Source: Chloroflexota bacterium (GTDB lineage Bacteria > Chloroflexota > Dehalococcoidia > Lucifugimonadales > GCA-2722455). Taken from it: a stretch of DNA of 64,000 nucleotides. The DNA lies in NCBI GenBank assembly GCA_002722455.1, contig PBMB01000020.1:1-64000 (forward strand), given 5' to 3'. Below the pieces are notes generated by a model. That model did not search any database. It was not told where the DNA came from and saw only the letters and a program-made list of their open reading frames with translations. Numbering within the stretch: position 1 is the stretch's first letter; each line of letters begins with the position of its first letter. Made by a program: the position numbers and the translations under genes. This document shows positions 36,713 through 44,683 of this stretch, in pieces.

Positions 36713-36743
36713 TTCAGTAATTCTTACGTAACTTTAAAATAAT

Positions 36744-36756
36744 TCATGCTGCATGA
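36744..36756. promoter_or_regulatory. Small palindrome ahead of the class IV aminotransferase
   Basis: TCATGC (36744-36749) and GCATGA (36751-36756) form a 6-bp inverted repeat with a one-base centre, extendable to AATTCATGC/GCATGAGTT with one wobble pair. It lies between the ABM and aminotransferase genes, inside the operon. The size and symmetry suit a dimeric regulator's operator, but nothing else supports this. Confidence 0.35.
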
Positions 36757-36799
36757 GTTATGTGTTTAGTATTTCTTGGAGGAAAAAAAATTACTTATT

Positions 36800-37729
36800 A
36801 TGACTGACAAACGAAAAATATATTTTAATGGAGAATTCGTTGATGAGTTAGATGCAAGAGTCTCTATTTTTGATTCTGCATTGATGTTTGGTGATTTGGT
36901 TTTTGAAATGACTAGATCCTTTAAACATGAGCCATTTAAATTAAGAGAACATTTAGAAAGACTTTATGTAGGTTTGAAAATATTAGAAATTGATCCTTTA
37001 ATGACAATTGATCAAATGGAAGATTTGACGAAGCAAGTTGTTGAAATGAATTTGCCAACATTTAAACCTGGTATCGATTTCCAGATAATGCATAGTGTTT
37101 CGCGTGGTCCTCTAGGTCCTTATCATAGTCTTTTCCCTGATGGTTTAAAACCAACCATATATATTAATTGCTGGCCACTTTATTGGCATGTTGGTGCGTT
37201 ATCACATTTATATGATACTGGGGTTAATGCAATTATTACATCTCAGCGTTCAGTTCCCGCTCAATATATAGATCCTAAAATGAAGAATAGAAGTAGGATT
37301 TATTATCAAATTGCTAATATGCAGGCACACAAGTTTGGTGATGATGCGTGGGCTCTTTTAACTGATGATGATGGGTTTATAACAGAAGGAACGGGTGCTA
37401 ATTTCTTTATTGTTAAAAATGGAGAATTGATTACTCCAGAACCAAGAAATATCTTAAGAGGTGTGACTAGAGAGGCGATAATAAATCTAGCAGAGAAATT
37501 AGGCATTACATGTCATGAAAAAAATATAGAAGCATATGACGTAGTTGCTTCAGATGAGGCATTTTTTTCTTCTACGCCATTTGTTATGATGCCAGCTACT
37601 AAAATTAATGGCCTTACTATTGGAAATGGGACGGTAGGGAATGTAACTAAATTAATTTTGAAGGAATTTAGTAAGATGGTTGATGTAGATATCGTTGATC
37701 AGGCAAAAAAAATGAGGCCTTTGAAATGA
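36800..37729 (+). CDS. Class IV (branched-chain/D-amino acid type) aminotransferase
   Basis: A 309-residue PLP aminotransferase of fold type IV, similar to IlvE and D-alanine aminotransferase. The conserved signature is EGTGANFFIVKNGELITP (about 200-217) and the Schiff-base lysine is expected in DPKMKNRSRIYYQ (YxxRK-type K). The GDLVFEMTRSFKH segment is typical of the N-terminal domain. The start is ATG 36800; the longer frame would begin with TTG overlapping the GGAGG sequence at 36778-36782, which is probably its ribosome binding site despite a long 17-base spacer. Its stop overlaps the next gene's ATG by 4 bases. Confidence 0.85.
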   Translation: MTDKRKIYFNGEFVDELDARVSIFDSALMFGDLVFEMTRSFKHEPFKLREHLERLYVGLKILEIDPLMTIDQMEDLTKQVVEMNLPTFKPGIDFQIMHSVSRGPLGPYHSLFPDGLKPTIYINCWPLYWHVGALSHLYDTGVNAIITSQRSVPAQYIDPKMKNRSRIYYQIANMQAHKFGDDAWALLTDDDGFITEGTGANFFIVKNGELITPEPRNILRGVTREAIINLAEKLGITCHEKNIEAYDVVASDEAFFSSTPFVMMPATKINGLTIGNGTVGNVTKLILKEFSKMVDVDIVDQAKKMRPLK

Positions 37730-38670
37730 ATAAAATTATAGATGGGGGTTTTGCTTTTATTCATATGACAGACTGGTATTCTTTACCAGATGATTACGTT
37801 ATTGGGGAAGTTGCTGGTGTTTCTGTTGCTCCTAATGGAAATGTATATGCTTTTAACAGAGGACCACATCCAATAATAATTTTCGATAAGGATGGTGAAT
37901 TCATATCTTCTTGGGGCGAAGGTATTTTTAAAAGTCCTCATGGTATAACCATCGGATTTGATGAAAGAGTTTATTGTGTGGATGAAGGAGATCATACAGT
38001 ACGAATCTATAATTTAGAAGGAGATCTTCAACTAATGTTAGGTACACCAGGAAAAGCGGGTGCATACCATAGTGGAAATCCTTATAACAGACCAACCGAT
38101 GTTGCACTAGATCCAATTACAGGAGACTTTTATGTTTCTGATGGTTATGGGAATTCTCGTGTACATAAGTATTCTCCAGATGGGAAACATATACTTTCTT
38201 GGGGAAAACCTGGAATGGATCCAGGTGAATTTAACATTGTACATAACATTGCTACCGATAGTAATGGACTTGTATATGTCAATGATAGGGAAAGTCACCG
38301 AGTCCAAATTTTTGATTCAAATGGCAAATATCAATCTGAAATACGTCATGTACATCGACCTTGTGCTTTATATATCTCTCCTGACGATACTATTTATGTT
38401 GGAGAGTTAGCAGCAGAAATGAGTGTTAATAAATATATCCCCAATTTTGGTCCTCGAATAACTGTAATTAATAAAAATGGTGATAAGATTGCTCGTTTAG
38501 GTAAAACAGACCCCCAAAATATTAATGCAAATGATTTTGCAGCTCCTCATAGTATATCTGCTGATTCAGAAGGAAATATGTATATTGGTGAAGTTTCACA
38601 CACATTTTGGAAATCAACAGGACGTATTCCCCCTCCCCCTCCTAGCTTCCATAAATTAGTTAGCATCTAG
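37726..38670 (+). CDS. NHL-repeat beta-propeller protein
   Basis: A 314-residue protein of six NHL-type repeats with recurring motifs: 'GEFISSWGEG', 'PHGITIGFDERVYCVDEGDHTVRIYNLEG', 'RPTDVALDPITGDFYVSDGYGN', 'HNIATDSNGLVYVNDRESHRVQIF' and 'PHSISADSEGNMYIGEVSH'. The family includes propellers related to peptidylglycine alpha-hydroxylating lyase and SMP-30, and others with binding roles only. No signal peptide is evident. The start ATGA overlap with the aminotransferase implies co-translation, which suggests it handles the product of that reaction. Catalysis cannot be assigned. Confidence 0.82.
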   Translation: MNKIIDGGFAFIHMTDWYSLPDDYVIGEVAGVSVAPNGNVYAFNRGPHPIIIFDKDGEFISSWGEGIFKSPHGITIGFDERVYCVDEGDHTVRIYNLEGDLQLMLGTPGKAGAYHSGNPYNRPTDVALDPITGDFYVSDGYGNSRVHKYSPDGKHILSWGKPGMDPGEFNIVHNIATDSNGLVYVNDRESHRVQIFDSNGKYQSEIRHVHRPCALYISPDDTIYVGELAAEMSVNKYIPNFGPRITVINKNGDKIARLGKTDPQNINANDFAAPHSISADSEGNMYIGEVSHTFWKSTGRIPPPPPSFHKLVSI

Positions 38671-38673
38671 ATA

Positions 38674-39663
38674 TTATTGATTTGCTCGGAACCTAGGTGG
38701 TTCACGATCTATTCTAATCGCTTGAATTTCAGGAGGTGTGAATGATATTGAAATTGCTTCAATCAAGTTTGTATTTCCATCAACTGCTAAACCAGTCATT
38801 GAAATTGTAGTGTCTATTTTTAAGTCTGTAAGTAAGGATGAGGATGTTTTTGAAATTAGTGACTTGTCAGACAATTCAACTGTAATAGGACCTTTATCTG
38901 TTTCAAGTATAAATTCTTTTGTATCAATTTTACTGATATTGCCCATAATTGGTCGTGTTGATTGTTCTTCATTTGTCGTTTGGTTAGCACGAGAATCTCT
39001 CATTTCTTGAATTCTTTGTTGTAAGGCCGTGCGTTGTTCTTCGCTCATACCTTGTTGAAATCTTCTTTGTAGTTCAGTGCGTTCTTCTTCACTCATACCC
39101 TGACCTCCTCCCATCCTTCTTGCTCTTCCTGGTGGAGGAGTATCAGTAGGATTATTTTGCTGTCGAGATGGTGACAAAATAATTATGTGTTTTGCTGTGA
39201 GTGAATTGGCGTCATTACGTTCGTACGAAACACTTATTCTTCCAACAGTATCATTTTCTACTTCTTTGATTAATTGGTTAGTGCTTAACAATTTTGTTAT
39301 TGTAATCCTTGTTCGATCAGTTGATTTTATTTCAATAATTTTGTCATCAGTTTCTATTGTTAGGGTATCAGTACCAAGGTTTTTGATTTTTCCTGTATGC
39401 CGAATAGGTCTGCTATTTCCAGACATATTCCACATAGAGTTACGAGTGTTTCTTTCTTCAGAATTAGTTTGTTCCGGAGATGAATTTTTTTCTTCAGATT
39501 TGTTTTGTTCTACAGACATTTCGCTAGATTTTGTTGGGGTTGGAAAATCATTAATAGATACAGAAGAAGTAGCATCTACGACCTGTTGTTGACAGCCTAC
39601 TGCTAGTAAACTAATTATTATCAGTATACATATAATACTAGATTGAGTTTTTAGGTATTGCAT
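38674..39663 (-). CDS. Lipoprotein with duplicated DUF5666-like domains and charged repeat linker
   Basis: A 329-residue secreted lipoprotein. The signal peptide ends LLAVGC at residue 24, so lipidation at C24 is likely. Residues 88-160 and 232-300 look like two copies of a small beta domain (RHTGKIKNLGTDTLTIETD and NISKIDTKEFILETDKGPITVEL). Between them lies a repeated charged helix, GMSEEERTELQRRFQQ and GMSEEQRTALQQRIQE (about 190-225). It is the last gene of the minus-strand adaptor/ABC operon, separated from the permease by 18 bases, so it is probably an extracytoplasmic partner of that export system. Confidence 0.72.
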   Translation of the reverse strand: MQYLKTQSSIICILIIISLLAVGCQQQVVDATSSVSINDFPTPTKSSEMSVEQNKSEEKNSSPEQTNSEERNTRNSMWNMSGNSRPIRHTGKIKNLGTDTLTIETDDKIIEIKSTDRTRITITKLLSTNQLIKEVENDTVGRISVSYERNDANSLTAKHIIILSPSRQQNNPTDTPPPGRARRMGGGQGMSEEERTELQRRFQQGMSEEQRTALQQRIQEMRDSRANQTTNEEQSTRPIMGNISKIDTKEFILETDKGPITVELSDKSLISKTSSSLLTDLKIDTTISMTGLAVDGNTNLIEAISISFTPPEIQAIRIDREPPRFRANQ

Positions 39664-39681
39664 ATTTAACCTCTTTTACAG

Positions 39682-40890
39682 TTATTCATATCTAAGTGCA
39701 TCAATTGGATGTAATGCAGATGCTCGAATCGCTGGATATATTCCAAAGAATAAACCAATTGCACTCGAAACAAGTAGTGCAAGTAATGCTATATCATAGC
39801 TAATTACTGTTCTAAGCATTTGGTTTCCAAGATTCATCCCATTAATTAGTTGAGATATACCGATACCAAATACAATACCAATTATACCCCCTACAAAACT
39901 TAAAAGAACAGATTCAGTAACAAATTGGAATAATATGTCTTGTTTCGTTGCACCCATGGCTTTACGGATTCCTATCTCTCTGGTTCTTTCTGTAACTGAG
40001 ACAAGCATAATATTCATAATTCCAATTCCTGCAACTAATAGTGAAATACCAGCTATAATTCCAAGGAAAATTACGATTGTTTGAGTTGTTTCTTCTAATG
40101 TTTCTATGACGTCAGATAAATTAAGGATTACAAAGTCATCTTCGTCAGAAATTTTATGGCGTAATCTCAAAAGTACTTGTATTTCTTCTGATGCTTTTTC
40201 CATTAACGTATGATTGTGAGCTTCTACATTAATGGATTGTACAGGAATTTCTCCGTGTACAGTCTTATCTCCTAAAATTCGATAATATGCAGTCGTGATA
40301 GGAACCATTGCTTGACGATCAACGCTACCAAAACTAGTACCACCTTCAGGAGCTAAAATACCTATAATTGTGTATCTTTTTGAATTTATACGGATATATT
40401 CTCCTACAGAGTCCCTGTCTCCAAATAAATCGGTTGCCACTTGTGAACCAAGGACTATAACTTCTTGACTATCAGTAACGTGAGGTACTGATATAAATGT
40501 TCCAGATTTCATAGTGAAACTTCGAACAGATAATGCTTCTGGTGTTGTACCTATAATTTGAGTCCTACGTCGTTCTTTACCAGCAATTAACGTACCAGAT
40601 GTTGAAATTTGAGGGGCTACTGCTTTTACTGAAGGAGTATGAATTGGATCAATTAATGAGAATGCATCTTCAAGTGTTAGTACTTCATCTGGTTGAGGAG
40701 AAATTGAAAGAAGATTCGTTCCTAAGTTTTGAATTCGATCTGTGATTGTTGCCTGAGACCCGCGCCCTATAGACATTAGTGAAATTACAGCACTTACACC
40801 TATTATTATTCCCAATAGTGCAAGGAATGCTCTTAATCGATTTGCACTTAATGAATTTAGTGCAGTCATAAATGTTGCCCAAAGTGTCAT
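39682..40890 (-). CDS. MacB-type ABC transporter permease
   Basis: A 402-residue permease of the MacB/FtsX type with one N-terminal transmembrane helix (about 20-42), a large extracytoplasmic domain (about 45-270) and three C-terminal helices. Family signatures are ALLGIIIGVSAVISLMSIG near the N-terminus and TERTREIGIRKAMGATKQDI (297-316). It lies 8 bases from the ATPase gene. Such transporters use mechanotransmission to push peptides, lipids or drugs outward with a periplasmic-type adaptor; substrates cannot be inferred. Confidence 0.9.
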   Translation of the reverse strand: MTLWATFMTALNSLSANRLRAFLALLGIIIGVSAVISLMSIGRGSQATITDRIQNLGTNLLSISPQPDEVLTLEDAFSLIDPIHTPSVKAVAPQISTSGTLIAGKERRRTQIIGTTPEALSVRSFTMKSGTFISVPHVTDSQEVIVLGSQVATDLFGDRDSVGEYIRINSKRYTIIGILAPEGGTSFGSVDRQAMVPITTAYYRILGDKTVHGEIPVQSINVEAHNHTLMEKASEEIQVLLRLRHKISDEDDFVILNLSDVIETLEETTQTIVIFLGIIAGISLLVAGIGIMNIMLVSVTERTREIGIRKAMGATKQDILFQFVTESVLLSFVGGIIGIVFGIGISQLINGMNLGNQMLRTVISYDIALLALLVSSAIGLFFGIYPAIRASALHPIDALRYE

Positions 40891-40898
40891 AATACCCC

Positions 40899-41603
40899 TT
40901 AAGTAGTTACCGTTGCTGCTTTTTGTCTAATATCACTAACAATAGACCCATCTAGTACAGATATTATTCGATCTGTATATTTTGCAATACTAGTTTCATG
41001 GGTGACAATAATAACAGTTAATCCTGTTTCTCTATTTAGGTTTTGTATGATTTTCATTATTTCATTACCAGATTCAGAGTCTAAATTTCCTGTCGGTTCA
41101 TCAGCAAGCAGAATTGATGGATTTTTTACTAATGCTCGAGCAATTCCTACTCTTTGTTGTTGCCCTCCTGAAAGTTCAGTAGGTTTGTGATGTGCTCGAT
41201 CTGTTAATCCAACCTGAGATAGTGCTGTAGAAACTTTTAACTTTATATTTGAAGCATTACTGTAAAGCAAAGGCAATTCAACATTAGACCATGCAGTTGA
41301 TCTTGGTAATAAGTTATACGTTTGAAAAACAAATCCTACTTTTTTGTTTCTGATTTCTGCTAATTGATTATCTTTCATTGCAGAGACATTTAATCCTTCT
41401 AAATAATAATTACCTGCAGAAGTGATATCTAGACACCCAAGTATGTTCATTAATGTAGATTTTCCAGAACCAGAAGGACCCATTATAGATATTATTTCAC
41501 CACGATTTATAGTGAAACTCACATTATTAAGGGCAACTACTTCGATATTACCAAGTTTGTAAATTTTTGTAACATCTTCAATTTTTATGATTGGGTTATC
41601 CAA
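40899..41603 (-). CDS. MacB/LolD-type ABC transporter ATPase
   Basis: A 234-residue ABC ATPase. Walker A is GPSGSGKST, the signature loop is LSGGQQQRVGIARAL, and Walker B is ILLADEPTGNLDS with the D-loop, giving the typical LolD/MacB form. The start is TTG 41603 because TAAGGA lies 8 bases upstream and this gives the family's normal length; an in-frame reading from 41717 would add a 38-residue N-terminus that overlaps the adaptor gene and looks unlike any ABC start. It lies between adaptor and permease genes. Confidence 0.9.
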   Translation of the reverse strand: MDNPIIKIEDVTKIYKLGNIEVVALNNVSFTINRGEIISIMGPSGSGKSTLMNILGCLDITSAGNYYLEGLNVSAMKDNQLAEIRNKKVGFVFQTYNLLPRSTAWSNVELPLLYSNASNIKLKVSTALSQVGLTDRAHHKPTELSGGQQQRVGIARALVKNPSILLADEPTGNLDSESGNEIMKIIQNLNRETGLTVIIVTHETSIAKYTDRIISVLDGSIVSDIRQKAATVTT

Positions 41604-41619
41604 TAATTCAATCCTTAAT

Positions 41620-44130
41620 CTATCGGGACGAAGGACGTCCTCCACCGCCAAATGACCTGCCACCACTAATGCCTCCAATTGCTCTGAAGTTACTTCCGCT
41701 TGATGTGTCTGTACCAATTACGTCCATTACAATTTGATCACCTTCTTTAAGTCCAGATGTGACTACTGTCCAGAAATCATCACTTATACCAAGAGTAATT
41801 GGTTGTTCAGTAATTACATTATCCTTATAAAGTAATACTGTAGGGGTTTGCATAGATCCTCCAAGTGATTGTATTGGAATTAGTATTGAATCTTTTTCTT
41901 CTCGTATTATTATTTGTGCTACCCCACTAAGTCCTTGTGATAATGTAAGGTTTTCTGGTATTTCTAGTGTGATTTTGACAGGATATGTGACTACGCCTGC
42001 TTGAGTTTCTGATGTTGAAGAAATGTAACTTACCATTCCTTTGATGATAGTATCAGGCAAAGCTTCAATTGTGATAAATGCCCGAGAATCAGGATTAATG
42101 AAAAGAATATCAATTTCATCAATTGCCCCAACTAGTTCGATTGATCTTGGATTTATGATTGTGAAAGCATTAGTGTTTGCGTTTATTTGTTGGTCTTTTT
42201 CTATATTCACTCTTGATATTATGCCATCAATGGGTGATGTTATGGTTGCACCTTTTAGATTGTCTTCAGCTGTTTTTAATTTTTCCTGAGCTACTTGAAA
42301 CGCTTTTTCCTTAAGCTGAATAGCTAGAGCATCAATCTCAATCAGATCTTTTAAAGATTCTTCTTTTGATTTAACATTTTCTGAAGATTTCTCTATTTTT
42401 GCTTGTTTACTTGCTTTAGTTAATAAATCTGGTGATTTTGCTGACTCAAGATTTTCTTTTGCTGACTCAAGATTTTCTTTTGAAAGTTGAACTTTGTTTT
42501 TTAAATGTTGAATTTCTGTTTGATTTGGTTTTAAAGTAAGTTCGGCAAGTGCATTTTTTGCTTCTATATGATTTGCTTTAGCACGATTAATTTGAGTGAT
42601 TAAATACCCTGTATCTTTCATAGCTGCCTCAGTATCAAGTAAATCTTGTTGTGCTTGTGCAAGATTAGATTTTGCTATGCTTACTTGTAATTGTTTTTGT
42701 TTTAGTAGGAGATCACCACCACTTTGCAAAGTTTCCTTATGGAGTATTTTTTTATCAAGCTCATCTTGGAGTGTTTTTGTAGTTTGATCTAAGTTTACTA
42801 TTGTCTTGTCTTTTTTTAATAATAGAGATTCATGTGTTTCACGACTATTTTTGAGTTGTTCCCATGCCTGGTCTAATTCCCAGCTAACACATTTAGTTAC
42901 GAACCCCTTATTAGTATTTAAGTTAGAGGGGTTGGTTTCACATGTTCCAATAATTTTAAAGGGAGAAAACGCCAACCATAAATAAAGTGTAATCTCATTC
43001 CAAGGGGTAGCAGGATCATCAGCTGATGGACGTTGACCTATAAGTTCTTTTTGGTTGGTTTTATTAAATAAAGAATCTAAATCAATTTTTTTATTTGTGA
43101 TGATTTGTGTAGGGGATAATGTTGTTTCACCTGAAATATCTAATCCTAGCCATCCATCGAATTTATTTACATATGTGCTTGTACTTACATCTAGAGAAGT
43201 TAAGATATGATCCTCTATTTGATTTTCCAAGTTTTTAATTGTAGCAGCTGACTCTGTTTTCTGATTTTGAAGCTTTGTTGTTGCTAATTCAATGTCGTTT
43301 TCAAGAGTTACAATAGTTGGAGTCTTTTCTAGAAGAGTTAGTTCTTCTTGCGCAGAATCTAGAGCAAGCTGAGCATTAGTAATTGCCATGTTTTTTTGAT
43401 TAATTAGTTTGATTTGTGTTAATGATGTTGATTTAATATCTTGTAGTTCAGATTCTAGTTTTTCAACTTGTTTTTTCGATGATTCTACTAATTCTGTTGC
43501 CTGAGCTATAGATAAAAGTGATGGGTTTTGTAAATTATCTAAATTTTCCTGATCAGTTTCTAAGTTCTTTTCAGCTAAAGAAATTGAGTGTTGCAGCTGT
43601 GCAAGAGTTTGAGGTGATGGTGAAGTTAAATCTTCAAGACTTTGTGTGTCAACATCTAATGCGAGTTTGGCAGATGCTACATCGTATTTTGCAGAAGCAA
43701 GTTGAAGTGCAGTATATGGGGTTTTAGTATTTTCTAAACTTTCTTCAGCATTTCTAACAGATATTTTTGCTTCTGTTACGATCTTTTCTAAGTTGGCTAT
43801 AGTTTCGCTATCAATTATGGCTAGTTTTTGTCCAGCTTTTACTGTTGTACCTTCATCAACATAAACATCAGCAACTTTTCCATTTGTTGATGTAAATTTT
43901 AAAACTTGTGTTTCAGCATAAACTAATTTCCCATTTACAGAGACATCGTTGACTAAATCACCTTTTGTTACTGTTAAAAGTCTTTGATTTTCAGATAGAG
44001 AGGTATTTGTTACTGTAAAAATAAAAAAGTATACGTAAGCAATTATCAGGATGATGACAACAGGGATGACTATAATACTTAATTGTCGCCAATACTGAAA
44101 ATCACGAATTAAATTTATTAAATTTCTCAT
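41620..44130 (-). CDS. Giant HlyD/MacA-type membrane fusion adaptor with inserted tip domain
   Basis: An 836-residue adaptor, about twice the usual length. Residues 15-40 form one transmembrane helix. A biotinyl-lipoyl half (70-110) precedes coiled-coil strand 1 (112-310), a non-coiled insert of about 107 residues (311-417) at the hairpin tip, coiled-coil strand 2 (418-625), and then the second lipoyl half and beta-barrel (626-800; e.g. TSPIDGIISR). The C-terminus ends in a Gly-Arg-rich tail (GGRSFGGGGRPSSR). The insert holds two cysteines (C397, C414) that could form a disulfide. It is the first gene of the adaptor-ATPase-permease-lipoprotein operon. Confidence 0.85.
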   Translation of the reverse strand: MRNLINLIRDFQYWRQLSIIVIPVVIILIIAYVYFFIFTVTNTSLSENQRLLTVTKGDLVNDVSVNGKLVYAETQVLKFTSTNGKVADVYVDEGTTVKAGQKLAIIDSETIANLEKIVTEAKISVRNAEESLENTKTPYTALQLASAKYDVASAKLALDVDTQSLEDLTSPSPQTLAQLQHSISLAEKNLETDQENLDNLQNPSLLSIAQATELVESSKKQVEKLESELQDIKSTSLTQIKLINQKNMAITNAQLALDSAQEELTLLEKTPTIVTLENDIELATTKLQNQKTESAATIKNLENQIEDHILTSLDVSTSTYVNKFDGWLGLDISGETTLSPTQIITNKKIDLDSLFNKTNQKELIGQRPSADDPATPWNEITLYLWLAFSPFKIIGTCETNPSNLNTNKGFVTKCVSWELDQAWEQLKNSRETHESLLLKKDKTIVNLDQTTKTLQDELDKKILHKETLQSGGDLLLKQKQLQVSIAKSNLAQAQQDLLDTEAAMKDTGYLITQINRAKANHIEAKNALAELTLKPNQTEIQHLKNKVQLSKENLESAKENLESAKSPDLLTKASKQAKIEKSSENVKSKEESLKDLIEIDALAIQLKEKAFQVAQEKLKTAEDNLKGATITSPIDGIISRVNIEKDQQINANTNAFTIINPRSIELVGAIDEIDILFINPDSRAFITIEALPDTIIKGMVSYISSTSETQAGVVTYPVKITLEIPENLTLSQGLSGVAQIIIREEKDSILIPIQSLGGSMQTPTVLLYKDNVITEQPITLGISDDFWTVVTSGLKEGDQIVMDVIGTDTSSGSNFRAIGGISGGRSFGGGGRPSSR
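42440..42481 (-). repeat. Perfect 21-bp tandem duplication inside the adaptor coding region
   Basis: Two adjacent identical 21-bp units (42440-42460 and 42461-42481) encode the duplicated heptads AKENLES-AKENLES in coiled-coil strand 2. Seven codons per unit is exactly one heptad, so the reading frame and coil phase are kept. Looks like a recent slipped-strand duplication. Confidence 0.9.
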
Positions 44131-44152
44131 AGTTTGGCCCTAAATATGCATA

Positions 44153-44182
44153 ACTATTGATACAGTAACTTAAAAGTGTCAA
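44153..44182 (-). promoter_or_regulatory. Candidate promoter of the adaptor/ABC operon
   Basis: On the minus strand a perfect TTGACA (44182-44177) is followed after 18 bases by AATAGT (44158-44153). The start codon of the adaptor gene is at 44130, giving a short leader of about 16 bases. The -10 match is four of six but includes the key A2 and T6. Confidence 0.55.
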
Positions 44183-44189
44183 GAAGTCA

Positions 44190-44621
44190 TTAAGAATTAT
44201 CTTCTATAAGCTCAACCCAATTCCCATCAGGGTCTTGTAGATAGCATGCTTTACGTTCAGGTGTTAATGATACTGGTTCATTAAGCTTCTGTGCACCATT
44301 AGAGATGAGTTTTTTAAATTCCTTTTCGATATCATCAACCATAAATGCTAGATGACTTGCACCGAGAATATTACGATCAGTAGGCATTTGGGTATTTGGT
44401 TCTGGGTTCAGATATTGAATTAACTCTACATAATGGTTTTCATCAATTGTAAGCATAGCTGCTTTGATATGAGTACATGTGTAACCCACTACTTGCTCTA
44501 TAGGCTTGCCAGTACGTTCTCGGCGAATTGTGATTTTTAGCCCTAATACATCTCTATAAAACTTGAGTGATTCTTCTAAATCTTTTACTACGAAACCTGT
44601 ATGGTTCATTGAAAGTATCAT
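44190..44621 (-). CDS. VOC-family (glyoxalase/bleomycin resistance fold) protein
   Basis: A 143-residue vicinal-oxygen-chelate protein. Metal ligands are H7 in NHTGFVVKDLEES, a glutamate in NHYVELIQYLNP, H in GASHLAFMVDD and E in NWVELIED, so the four-ligand set is complete. Segments such as LEESLKFYRDVLGLKI and CYLQDPDGNWVELIE match methylmalonyl-CoA epimerase- and lactoylglutathione lyase-like members. It is a single gene with a divergent 60-base spacer from the ABC operon. The substrate is not known. Confidence 0.82.
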   Translation of the reverse strand: MILSMNHTGFVVKDLEESLKFYRDVLGLKITIRRERTGKPIEQVVGYTCTHIKAAMLTIDENHYVELIQYLNPEPNTQMPTDRNILGASHLAFMVDDIEKEFKKLISNGAQKLNEPVSLTPERKACYLQDPDGNWVELIEDNS

Positions 44622-44683
44622 TTGACATGCTCCTTAGATAATGTGAATGTAAGTTGATTGTATGTTTTACTGATTTAATTTAT

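Noticed and set aside
38132-38410. A 92-residue overlapping frame in the NHL gene
   Set aside because: Overlaps a gene with clear repeat structure and has no SD.
41604-41717. A 38-residue N-terminal extension of the ABC ATPase
   Set aside because: It overlaps the end of the adaptor gene in another frame; the SD TAAGGA before TTG 41603 and the normal LolD length favour the shorter form.
42440-42481. A short tandem repeat considered as a CRISPR-like or mobile repeat
   Set aside because: It is two units in frame inside a coiled-coil coding region with no spacers, so it is a heptad duplication.
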